From NCBI RefSeq assembly GCF_016786325.1, contig NZ_JADWYU010000113.1:1-57469 (forward strand): a stretch of 57,469 nt of DNA, written 5' to 3'. Source of the DNA: Frankia nepalensis (GTDB lineage Bacteria; Actinomycetota; Actinomycetes; Frankiales; Frankiaceae). Positions 16,501 through 26,300 of this stretch are shown in pieces. The position numbers were made by a program, and so were the translations under genes. Numbering within the stretch: the first letter of the stretch is position 1; every line of letters starts with the position of its first letter. The notes below the pieces were generated by a model. It did no database searches and was not told the DNA's origin. It worked only from the letters and a program-made list of their open reading frames with translations.

Positions 16501-17049
16501 CAGGTACTGGGCGTCGCCGAGTACTCGGGCCGTGCGCCCGCCGAGGTCGCCCGATCCCTGGCCGGGATAGGACTCCCGGTAGCGTCCCTGGGCGGCCTCG
16601 CGGATCTCCCCGCCGGCCGGCTGACACCTGTGGACGCGTTCGTGCTCAGCGCGGACCTCAACGGCCGAGGTCCCTGGCTCGGCGACCCGCCGGTGTCCCT
16701 CGCCCACATCGTCGCGGCGGCGGGACATCTGCGCCGCTCGCCTGGCGAGGTGGCGCGACAACTGGCGGGTCTGGGCTGCGTGGTTCCCCAGTTGACGACC
16801 ACCGCCGAGGTTGCCGTCATCGACGGCTTCGACCGAGCGCTCATGGAACTGGTGCGAACGGAAGGCATCGGATACGCGGATCGGCCGATCTCGCGGGCGG
16901 AGGTCCTCATCGGCTCGTTCCGGTTCCGGTGGACTCCCGTCCGGATCGCGGATCGCCTCATCGACCTGGGATTTTCGGTCCCCAGCCGAGACGACCTGGC
17001 GGACCTCGCCTCCCGCCCGCCGGCCCATTCGTCCGATGACCACGCTTGA
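10561..17049 (+). CDS. TIR - pseudo-caspase - HD-like - Hsp90 ATPase - repeat giant conflict-system protein
   Basis: A 2162-aa single-chain, NLR-like protein. Residues ~10-145: TIR domain (WDFFVSYTAED; Glu85 in SNAYLRSVFGQQEW at the NADase glutamate position). ~215-440: caspase-like fold (FRALLVGVSEYED, LLLYFAGYG, VLVVVDAAVG); the catalytic His is Tyr293 and the catalytic Cys is Ala343, so it should be inactive. ~450-790: helical region resembling the inactive HD domain of conflict systems. ~830-1080: Hsp90/GHKL ATPase with RELYQNALDACR (Glu849, Asn853), CEDNGVGMG (Asp900, Gly902, Gly904) and NSRFGVGVLS (949-955). ~1260-2150: about 14 winged-helix-like repeats of ~64 aa. GTG start with a weak ribosome site. 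It is a lone gene with an AT-richer stretch around 14.1-15.7 kb. Inferred role: phage or stress sensing with TIR output. Confidence 0.85.
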   Translation: MDFGGQRAADDGWDFFVSYTAEDQAWAEWISWQLEGVNFRVLVQAWDMVAGSNWTTTIQDGIRRATRTVALVSNAYLRSVFGQQEWQATWLSDPEGVARRLLPVRIENCARPGVLGQMVAVDLFGLAADAARGRLLTSIQGAVSGRAKPAVEPNFPGSLALPTPPQAPSPRSAPAFPGRPADLLMGRHRDGGHGLRTRGKREPEKVGEPAPADPSMFRALLVGVSEYEDERLAPLPWIPTLVDDLARGLEKAGYRAEIHDRSRTGATAIRAAAHSFLTSATAGETLLLYFAGYGVHHAGRDFLVPTDAPVDYQPFWELCVPLDWIKAISRGTAGSVLVVVDAAVGYDETIAEAVTEPGWSTGRLITAPGTAVAYLFGGSGVPEPSATLAQSLMGLLSDGLVPVDLDQLEHLLRHRLSRPPRGSDAAGQSACSLQVVRLCDPRRFRPFPVPSSADADAPDHEWVTAARRHAAWSLALESPAGEQLRDATIDLVARLGAERDRHGALLAEDPWREPELALRMTKRVEFLLTRLPPEPAPLTMAEVALLVTVPFLYEALWTLLVARATDVEPTRLDFQGASGDRMAFGAFARLHPRLLRRAERARQAGDEDASAAIGWWLLHRWVAKARPDSYLSGTLSGLLVTTAVNPLANDVFRPGRIAEILKALRSEPAFLGRTDRPGALGDLAFVAAATPQEMPLRERVVGYLLAISQRMAIEPVALPDVVAEHLGVADPLDLDDLRNTIRRAEWQQRGRTARALAATCRHQALQVALERHAATLDLLLAEAHRTIAEPTILAVLPTHATADNVTAEMAGGRQMYSVAGAQFRMAEDKVQELLMGEQLYTNRGLAVRELYQNALDACRYRRAREEYRERTTGERSTWQGRIRVRQGFESDGSPYLECEDNGVGMGIRELIEVFAEAGTRSVDMPEVVEEMARWSECKPPVEFHPNSRFGVGVLSYFMIADEITINTCRAGIDGVPGRQLRVTIAGPGNLFRVQDLGPGRAAGTTVRLHLSRRPGETPVSSVDILRRILWIAEFDTSATEGAISLTWMPGKLADFAPVGTDNPLLDFAMRITEQIVGTSLPVWWCNGQGAILVDGLWVGSTAFGFIVNLTGGLAPDLAVDRNKIREFPDEPAMEELVVSAVPALLASEAVEMSLEWMAALADERPLVADAVQAALLEEDKHWRAAGGATVPVSAVGCFSLDGEILEQSFRSRVRRRRSPRNFPDFVVVDRNSCWRAALRSEDPAGAAVTMAWPSDMRLLGLELGDRPRRDVYRDLADTLFRSGRLRRSPAEVVERLCRLQVVPPSLKGALISEITAADMRLLSHDFEGKSPISGDVVSLGHSFAASQQTGRPLREVVDRYREMGFTIHPEPDPSASVEALDVVLLSRNMTGVAPWLRSTWVTSMHLRRAALHTGRSVDEVRGRFAELGYPSQPVGVENATHGDIDAVILQAEFSDALQARPLSIGFIYFVADATGLRMEEVIGHFRCLGLPVARSIRAGSSPLAQRMTSVERWVGDRTFFRAGIPVGRSDIAWMAKSTGRSPQEVASLVNGFGLTAPAFTSGADTVWRTLDNKEVQEFQNLLFMDRVSFHEIIGTAHVLNRPPREIAEVLTRLGIATPKVGEVELTANDATLLSVDLDGIFPWLGGLRYQASGAAHVFAASVLLKQRPADLAARLDALGVAVPELDGWNASPVSPPSSLLLANEGDPDRGYLADGVVPAVHVLREAAVSGRRPVDLANELERLGFDVAPVTDAELTHEDDLTLRILLEIPEEDDDEGTRPDGELGVAAVLATARLRGREPAGVAVRIEALGLQLPVNCHRLDGARVGADDLVLLSYGLDGRGPWLPDGAVPVGHVLAAAGRTGSSPAAIVERLTLLGLGDVELPNSAPRSVDAVDLVLVARDLDGNAPWLAERVVPLAHVLRAACVLGCDVAEVVERYGRLGFEVPDGVWEIDGQERNDITVAFHGADTSLQSLNKVTIAQVLGVAEYSGRAPAEVARSLAGIGLPVASLGGLADLPAGRLTPVDAFVLSADLNGRGPWLGDPPVSLAHIVAAAGHLRRSPGEVARQLAGLGCVVPQLTTTAEVAVIDGFDRALMELVRTEGIGYADRPISRAEVLIGSFRFRWTPVRIADRLIDLGFSVPSRDDLADLASRPPAHSSDDHA

Positions 17050-17163
17050 GCGGCCCGTAGAGATCACCATCGAGGCGACGAGTGCCGCCTCAGACAACGT
17101 TGGCCCGATCGACAGGCCGGGCGAGCCGCGACCCACCCACACCTCGCCGCGTCCTCGCAGACA

Positions 17164-17180
17164 TCCGGGGGGATCCCGGA
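17164..17180 (+). terminator. Hairpin downstream of the TIR/Hsp90 gene
   Basis: TCCGGG (17164-17169), loop GGGAT and CCCGGA (17175-17180), 115 bp past the stop. A second small hairpin, CCCCGGA/TCCGGGG, lies at 17326-17341 just before the convergent adhesin stop. Both lack T-tracts. The rest of 17050-17365 shows nothing else. Confidence 0.4.
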
Positions 17181-17365
17181 CGTCCTGTTAGGCACCAGGG
17201 TCACGAAACGGTGGCGGACATGCCCCTCACGTCGGACGCGATTCCCCGTGACGTCGCGACAAGACGCACACGCGCGACCGCGCACGCCGCACCACCAGGC
17301 GAACAGGGGGCCGGGTACGGCGCGACCCCGGATCTCCGGGGAGGAGTTTCCGCCCGATCGCGCCG

Positions 17366-20300
17366 TCACTGGGTGGCGGCGACGTAGTCGAGGGTGCCGG
17401 AGTAGACGTCGGACGGGACGTACGGCACGTCGATCGCGTAGTCGTTGCTGATCGCGTCGCCGCCCGGGGCGCTCGGCTGGTCCTGGTCATGGACGGTCAC
17501 CGCCGCGGAGTCGGACAGCGGCTGGAAGGCTCCCGATCCGGTGCCCCGGACGGACAGTCGGTCCACCGGGATCGTGCCGGAGTTCCCAGCGGCGTTCGGT
17601 GACAGGACCGGCTCGCCGGCCTGGACCGAGACCGTGTATCCGGTGGCGCTGTTCGTCGTCACCGTCATCGTGACCGCGTCGTCCCTGCTGACCGTGCTGT
17701 TCGGCTCGCCGGCGAGGGTGAAAGTGGGAGTGAGGTCCGTCAGGGTGAGGAACTGCTCCTCGACCGCCGTGGTCGCGACGCAGCCGGGTTCGACGCCCTG
17801 GCCGGTGCAGGTGCTGCCGGGTGCAGTCGAGCTCACCCGGTTGACCAGGGTCGCGCCGCCCGGCGCGGCCGGGCTGACGGTCGCGGTGAAGGTGATGACG
17901 ACTCCGGCGCCGATCGGCAGGTCGCCGGTCCAGATGAGCGCCGGCGCGGTGTAGGCAAGCGCGCCGGCGCTGGCGGTGGCGTCGGCGTTGTAGGTCGCGT
18001 TCCCGAGCACCGAACTCAGGTCGTCAGTGATGACCACCCCGGTGTACGGGCTCTGCCCGGTGTTCGTCGCCGTGATCGTGTACCGGACCGTGGAGCCGAC
18101 GACGGCGCTGCTCTGGTCGGCGGTCATCCCGATGGTCAGGCCCGGGACGAGGATCGTGGTGGTCGTCGCGCAGGGGGACGGCGCGCCGCCGGTGGCGCAG
18201 TTCGCGCCGGCGGTGGCGGAGGCGATCTGGTTGATCGCCGTGTGGTCGCCGCCGCCCGGCAGCGCGGTGGTCACCGAGTAGGTGACCGTCGCGACCGCCC
18301 CGACCGCGAGGTCACCGGTCCAGGTGAGCGCCTGGCCGGCGAACGAGACGGCGCCGACGTCGGCCGCGGCGTCCGCGTTGTAGGCGGCGTCGTCGAGCAC
18401 GCCGGCCAGATCGTCGGTGAACGACGCCCCGGTGTACGGCGCCTCACCGGTGTTGGCGACGGTCACCGTGTAGGCGATCGGGCCGCCGGCCACCACGGTC
18501 TGCCCGTCCGCGCCGCCGGCGCCACCGCCGCCGGTGTCCGCGGTCTTCGTGATGGTCAGCGCCGGCAGGAGCACGGTGACGACGGCCGCGCAGCCGGCCG
18601 GATCGGCCGGCCCGCCGGCGCAGGAGCCTCCGAACGCGCTCGAGCGCACCACGTTGCGCAGTGTCCGGTCACCCTGGTACGGGGCGTCCACGGTCACCGA
18701 GAAGGTGATCGTCGCGCTCGCGCCGGGGGCCAGGTCACCGGTCCAGGTCAGCAACGGCTCGGCGTAGCCGACGGCGCCGCTGGAGGCCACCGCGTCGTTG
18801 TTGAACGTGGCGTCGTTGACCACCTGGGCGAGGTCGTCCTGGACGACCAGCCCGGTGTACGGCGTCTCACCGGTGTTGGTCACGACGACGGTGAAGCCGA
18901 CGGTGCCGCCCGGCGTGATCGTGCTGACGTTCGCCGTGGTGGTGATGGTCAGCCCGGGCGTGAGGACGGTGACCGTGGCCGAGCAGGCGGGGTTGGTGGT
19001 GCCGTCCGGGCAGCTGCTGCCGGGCGTCGGCGATACGACCGAGATCCGGATGATCCGGTCGCCGGTGTCGGGTTGGTTCACCGTGAGCGAGGCGGAGATG
19101 ACGGCGGACTGGCCGACTGGGAGATCGCCCGTCCAGGTCAGGCTGTCGACGTCGAACTGCAGGGCGCCGGAGGTCGTGACGGCGTCGCCGTTGTACGTCG
19201 CGTCGTCGAGGCCGCCCGCCAGCGTGGCGGTCACCGTGGCGCCCTGGTAGGGCACCGCCCCGGTGTTGGTGATGGTGGTGACGAACTGGAGCACGTCGCC
19301 GGGGGCCACGGCCGACGCGCTGGGTGTGGTGACGATGGTCAGCTCGGCGACCGGCACGGTCACCGAGCAGCGTGGGTCGGTGCCGCCGGCGGCGCAGTTG
19401 CTGCCGGCGACGGCAGAGCTGGCGGTGGCCGTCAGCAGGTGGTCGCCGCTGTCGGGGGTGTCGACGGTCGCCGAGTAGGTGATCGTGACCGTCGCGCCGA
19501 CCGCGAGGTCGCCGGTCCAGGTCAGGGCCGGCCCCGTGACCCCGACGGTGCCGGCGGTGGCCGCGGCGTCGCCGTTGTAGGTGGCGTCGTCGAGCACGCC
19601 GGCCAGCGAGTCCGCCACGACGGCGCCCGGGAACGGGAGCTGCCCGGTGTTGGCGAGCTCGAGGGTGAACGTCACCGTGGCGCCGGGTACCGCGCTCGGC
19701 GCGCTCGTGGCGCGGGTGATCGTGAGCGCCGGGGTGAGGATCAGGACGCTCGCGGTGCAGGCGGGGTTGCCGCTGGCGGGCGGGCAGGTGCTGCCGGCGT
19801 CGGTCGAGCTGACGCTGTTGACCAGCAGCTTGTCACCGACGCTGGGGCTGTGCACCGTCAGGGTGTAGGTGATCACCGCCGCGGCGCCGACCGCGAGGTC
19901 GCCCGTCCAGGTCAGTGCCTGGTTCGCGAAGCTCAGCGTGCCGGCGGTGGCGATCGCGTCGCCGTTGTAGTCGGCGTCGTCCAGCCGCCCGCCGAACGGG
20001 TCGGTGACGACCGCACCGGTGTACGGGGTCTGGCCGGTGTTCGTGACGGTGATCGTGTATCCGACCGTGCCGCCCGGGGTGGTGAACGTCCGGTCCGCGG
20101 TCTTGACGATGGTCAGCCCCGGGACGAGGACCGGGACCGAGGCCGAGCAGGCGGGGTCGGCGGAGCCCGGCGGGCAGTTGGAGCCCGGCGCGTCGGTGAA
20201 CAGTGCCATGGCCAGCAGCCCGTCACCGCTGACCGGGTCGCTGATCCGGGCGCTGCCGGTGACCGTGACGGTCTCGCCGACGCCGATGTTGCCGGTCCAG

Positions 20301-23300
20301 ACCAGGCCGGTGGGCCCGAACGCGAACGTGCCGCTGGACGCGGTCTGGCCGCCGAAGCTGGCCGCGTCGTCGATCAGCCCACCGACCTGGACCCCGACGT
20401 CTACACCGATGTAGGGAGCGGTGCCGGTATTGGTCATGGTCCCGGTGAACTGGACGACCTGACCGGGGGTGGCGGTCGCCGTGTCGGCGGTCAGCGCGAG
20501 GGTCAGCTCCGACGTGGTGACGGTCGTCGTGCAGCGGCTGTCGGTGCCGCCCGGCGGGCAGTTGCTGCCGGCGGAGGGCGACGCCACCGTGGTGACCAGG
20601 ATCCTGTCGCCAGCGCCGATGCCGCCGAACTCGGTCACCGAGTACGTGATGGTGGCCGTGCCACCCGCCGGCACGGTTCCGCTCCAGGACAGCGTCGGCG
20701 CGGTGTAGCCGACCGTTCCGAGGTCCGCGGTGGCGTCTCCGTTGTAGGTGGCGTCGCCCAGCACGTCGGTCAGGTCCGCGGTGAACGCGGCGCCGGAGTA
20801 CGGGGTGAGACCGCCGTTGGTGACCGTGACCGTGTAGGTGACCGTGCCGCCGGGGATGGTCGTCGGCGCCGAGGACTCCGTCCTGATCGTCAGCAGCGCG
20901 GACGACTCGACCGTGACCGTGCTGGCGCAGCGCGGATCGGTGCCGCCGGATGGGCAGTTCGAGCCGGCGGTCGGCGAGTTCAGGACGCTCGACAGCGACC
21001 GGTCACCGGTGTCGGGGTTGTTCACGGTCACCGAGAAGGTGACCGTCGCGGTGTCGCCAGGGGCCAGGCCGCCCGTCCAGGTCAGGTCCTGGCCGCTGAT
21101 GGACACCGAGCCGGACGAGGCGGCCGCGTCGGCGTTGTAGACCGCGTCATCGAGCAGGCCGGCCAGCGACTGGGTGAAGGTGGCGGCCGGATACTGCGTC
21201 TGCCCGCTGTTGGTCGCCGTGACCGTGTAGGCGATGACCTGGCCCGGGACGGCGACCGTCGGGTCGGGCGTCTGGACCAGAGTGAGGGCCGGCGTCAGGA
21301 CCGCGACGGTCCCCGCGCAGGCCGCGTCGAGGCTGGCCGGCGGGCAGTTGCCGCCGACGGCGGTGGAGACCAGGCTGTCCGTCATCAGCTTGTCCCCCGG
21401 GTCCGGGTCCCGCGCCGTGACCGAGAAGGTGATCGTCACTGTCGCGCCCACGGCCACGTCGCCGGTCCAGGTCAGGGCCGACCCGGCGACCCCGACGGTG
21501 CCGGCGGTCGCCGCGGCGTCGGCGTTGTAGACCGCGTCGTCGAGCACGCCGCCGAGCTGGTCGACGACCGTCACCTCGGTGTACGGGGTCTGTCCCGTGT
21601 TGCTGATCGTGACCGTGTAGCCGACGGTCCCGCCGGGCACCGTCGTCGCGACGTCGGTCGACCTGCTCAGCGTGAGGCCGGGCAGCAGCACGTTCATGAG
21701 GGAGGTGCAGCGCGGGTCGGTGCCGCCGGCCGGGCAGTTGTTGCCGGGGGCGGTGGAGACGAGGGTGCCGGTGAGGGTCCGGTCGCCCGGGTCGGGGTTG
21801 CGGATGGTGAGCGTGCCGGTGATCGTGACGACGCCGCCGACCGGGATGTCCCCGGTCCAGGTGATCTCTGACGGGCCCAGGATCAGCGTCCCGGACGAGG
21901 CCACCTGGTCACCGTTCGGGATGGCGTCGTCGATGGTCCGCAGCGTGCTGCTGCGGACGGTGATGCCGGTGTAGGGCGTCTTCCCGACGTTGGTGAACGT
22001 GGCGTTGAGGCGGACGACCGCGCCGGGGGTGGTGGTGCTGCCGGTGTAGTGCTGTTCCAGCACCAGCGCCGAGATCGGCACCTCGGTCGAGCACCGGGGG
22101 TCGGCCGAGCCGGCCGGGCAGTTGGTGCCGGTCGCGGTCGACGCGGTCGTCGTCGTCGCCACGGCGTCGCCGGCGACCGGGTTCGCGGCGGTCGCCGAGA
22201 AGGTGATCGTCGCGGCCGCGCCGACGGCGAGGTCGCCGGTCCAGGTCAGGTTCGGCGCCGTGTAGGTCACCGTCCCGCTGGTCGCGGCCGCGTCGGCGTT
22301 GTAGACCGCGTCGTCGAGCAGCCCGGCGAGCGAGGTGACCGTGGACGTGCCGGTGTACGGGGTGTCGCCCGCGTTGGTCACCGTGACCGTGTAGGTGACG
22401 GTGCCGCCGGGGGCCACGGTCGCGGGGCTGGCGGCGGCGGTCACGGTCAGCGCGGGCAGCAGCACGGGGACGGTCGTCGAGCAGGCCGGCGCGTTGCCGC
22501 CGGTGGGGCAGGTGCTGCCGGCGACCGGCGAGCTGACCGTGTTGATCAGGACGCGGTCGCCGTTGTCAGGGTCGTTCACCGTGACCGAGAACATGATCGT
22601 CGCGGACGCCCCGACCGCGAGGTCGCCCGTCCAGGTGAGGTTCGGCGCCGTGTAGCTCAGCGCCCCGGTGCTGGCAATCGCGTCGCCGTTGTACACCGCG
22701 TCGGTCAGCACCCGGGCTAGCGAGTCGACGACCGTCGCGCCGGTGTACGGCGTCTGCCCGGTGTTGGTGATCGTGACGGTGAAGCCGACGGTGCCGCCGG
22801 GCGTCGTCGACGACACGTCCGACGTCGACGTGATCGACAGGCCGGGGGTCAGCACCGGTACGACCGTCGCGCAGGCGGGAACCGTCCCGCCGGCCGGGCA
22901 GGTGCTGCCCTGGGTGGCTGAGACGAGGGTGGCGCGCAGCGCCCCGTCACCGCCGGCCGGCGAGCGGACCGTGAAGGAGGCCGTGACGGTGGCGGACGCC
23001 CCCGGGGCCAGCGCGCCGGTCCACACCAGGCTGTCCCCGGTGAAGCTGAGCCCGCCGGCGCTCGCCTGGCCGTTGAAGGCGTAGGCGGCGTCGTCGAGGA
23101 CGTCGGCCAGTGGCACGGTGAACGTGGCGTCCTGGAACGGCGTCTGGCCGTCGTTGGTGGCCGTGTAGGTGTAGGTGACCGTGCCGCCGGGCACCGTCGA
23201 CGCGACGTCGCTCGCCGAGGTGAGGGTCAGCGTCGACACGGTCACCGTGCTCGCGCAGCGCGGGTCGGTGCCGCCGGCCGGGCAGGTCGTGCCCAGGGTC

Positions 23301-26300
23301 GGCGAGGTGACCGCGCTGGCCAGGACCTTGTCGCCGGTGGCCGGGGAGCGCGCGGTGACCGAGAACGAGATGACCGCGCTCGCGCCGGCCGCGAGGTCGC
23401 CGGTCCAGGTGAGGTCGGTACCGGTGACGGCGACGGCGCCGGCGGTCGCGCTCGCGTTCCCGTCGTAGGTGGCGTCGTCCAGGACGCCGGCGAGCGACTC
23501 GGTGAGCGCCACCCCGGCGAACGGTGTCCCGCTGGTGTTGGTGGCGGTCAGCGTGTAGGCCACCGTGCCGCCCGGCGCGACCGACGAGCGGTCCACCGCC
23601 GACACCACGGTGATCGGCCCGGTGGCGATCGTCACGGTGACCGTCCGGGTCGCCGTCTGACCGAACGCGTCGGTGACCTGGATGGTGAACGGTGAGCCGC
23701 CGGGCGCGCTCGGGGTGCCGGACAGCACGCCGGTGGTGGGGTTCAGGGTGAGGCCGGCCGGCGGGCTGCCGGCGGTCACCGCCCAGGTGTACGGCCCGGT
23801 TCCGCCGGTCACCGGGAAGCTGGTGCTGTAGGCGACGCCGACCTGGCCGGTGGGCGGCGGCGGGCCGTCCAGGCTGGGCACCGCGGCGATGGTGATGCTG
23901 GTGCTCTTCTGCGCGGACTGCCCGAACGCGTCGACGACGCGCACGACGAACGACGCCGTGCCGGCCGCCGTCGGCGTGCCGGAGATCAGCCCGGTCGCGG
24001 CGTCCAGGGACAGGCCGGCCGGCAGCGAGCCGGCGCTCACCGACCAGGTGTAGGGCGCGGTCCCGCCGGAGAGGGTGAGCTGGTTGCTGTAGGCCACGCC
24101 GACCTCGCCGGCCGGCGGCGCCGGGAAGGTGAGGACCGGCGCGGCGGCGATCGTGACGGTGCGGCTCTGGGCGGCCGCCTGGCCGCTCGCGTCCACGACG
24201 CGGACCGTGAACGTGAAGGCGCCGGCGCTGGTCGGGGTGCCGGAGATCAGCCCGGTCGAGGGGTTCAGGGTCAGCCCGGCCGGCAGGCTGCCGGAGCTGA
24301 CCGACCAGGTGAACGGCGCCGTGCCGCCGGTGACGGTGAGCTGGTCGGAGTAGGCGGCCCCGACCTCGCCGGGCGGCGGCGCCGGCAGGTTCAGGCTGGG
24401 GGAGACGTTGACGGTCACCGGCGCGGAGGCGGCCGACGCCGGCCCGGTCCCGGCGGCGTTGATCGCCGCGACCTGGAACGTGTAGGTGGTGCCGCCCTGC
24501 AGGCCGGTGAGGGTCTGGGTGGTGGCGGTGGCGCTGAAGGTCTGCGGTGTCTGCGCGACGCCGCCGATGAACGGGGTCACCACGTAGCCGGTGATCGGGC
24601 TGCCGTTCGCCGCGGGCGCCGTCCAGGACAGGGTGGCGGACGTGCTGCCGGCGGACACGGCGGTGATCGTGGGCGCGGCCGGCAGCGCGTAGGGCACGAC
24701 GGCGTTCGAGACCGGGCTCGGCGCGCCGGTGCCGACGGCGTTCACGGCGGTGACCGTGAACGTGTACGAGCCGCCAGGGGTCAGCCCGGTCAGGATCCGG
24801 CTGGTCGCGGTCGCGTCGAAGGACCGCGGGGCCTGCGCCACCCCGTTCAGGTAGGGCGTGACGACGTAGCCGGTGATCGGGCTGCCGTTCGCGGGCGGGG
24901 CCGTCCAGCTCACCGTCGCGCTGGAGACGCCCGCGGTGGCGGTCGGCGCCGCCGGGGTGCCCGGGACGGAGGTGTAGGTGTAGGACGTGGTGCCGGCGAC
25001 GCCGGCCGTGACGACGGCGACGGTGACGGCGGTCGCCGTCGCCCTGGCCGGCATCGACGAGATCGACAGCGATCCGTTGGCGTTGACCGTGAAGCAGCCG
25101 GCGGCTGGCCCGGACTGGCAGGGCAGCAGGACGACGGCGGTCCCGGCGCGCTGTTCCGCGGTGGTGCCGATCAGGATCGCCGTGGCGCCGCCGAGGTTCG
25201 TGCCGGTGATGGTCGCCGCGTTGCCGCCGGAGATCGTCCCGGAGGTGGGTGAGATCGCGAGCCCTGTCGGTGCCGCCGGGACGGTGCCGGGGGTCGTCGT
25301 GGTGGCGAGCCCGGGATTGGCGTCGGTCGACGACGAGGTCGTCGTGGTGGCCGTCTGGATCAGCGTGGGCGTGACGCCGCTGCCGGTGACGACCGCGACG
25401 ACGGTCAGCGGCGGAAGTGTCGTGCCGGCGGCGAACGGCCCGTTGCTGTTCGTACAGGTGATCGATTGGCCGGACGGTGGCTGGCAGACCCAGCCGGTGC
25501 CGAACGCCCCGACGGGGACGACGCCGGCGGGCAGCGTCTGGGTGACCGAGACAGGCACCGCCTCGGCCGCGCCGCTGGCCGAGACGCCCGCCGACACCGT
25601 GTAGGTCACCGGGTCGCCCGGCTGCGGCGCCGACCCGTTGTAGCTGGTCGCGGCGACGGTCAGCTGCGGCACCGGGTTGAAGGTCACGACCCTGGCGTTG
25701 TCGATCTCGTGGAAGTCGGTGACCGCGCCGGTCGACCCGACCCAGCCGAAGGCGAGCTGGCGGGGGATGCCGCCCGAACTCAGCCAACTCGACGGGAAGA
25801 GGCTGGTGGAGACCGTCGGCAGGCTGCCCCGCAGGGTGCGCGCCGTACCGCCGACCGGCGTGAACGAGAACGCGTAGGTGCCGGCGGCCGCGCTGAGGCC
25901 GGAGTCGCTGACGAGGGTCTGGCTGGTGGGGTTGATGACGACCTCGACGGGCACCACGGACGCCGCGCGGGTGCTGGCCCGCAGCGCGAGCGCGGACGAC
26001 GACGTGCTCGTCGCCGTGCTGTTGATCGCGCAGTAGCCGACCGTGCCGTTGCCCGGGCCGCGCACGACCACCTGGCCGGGTACCCGGGACACGGTGGAGA
26101 TGTAGGCCGGATTCGTGCAGCCGGACCCCTGGTAGAAGCTGCTGCTGAAGTTTCCGTAGACGTCCATGCCGAACCCGAGATAGCCATAGGCCAGGCCGGC
26201 GCTCGACGACGTCCCGGAATATCCGAGCGACCCGCCGGCCTGCCCGATGCTCGTCGGCGCGGTCGGCGAGGCCGGGTTCACCGCGGCCACGACGAAGGTG

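Noticed and set aside
18242-21871. Very long plus-strand open frame (about 1200 codons) opposite the DUF11 array
   Set aside because: Arg/Gly/Asp-rich and periodic because it mirrors the repeats on the other strand. It has no ribosome site, motif or signal; it is a GC-rich shadow.
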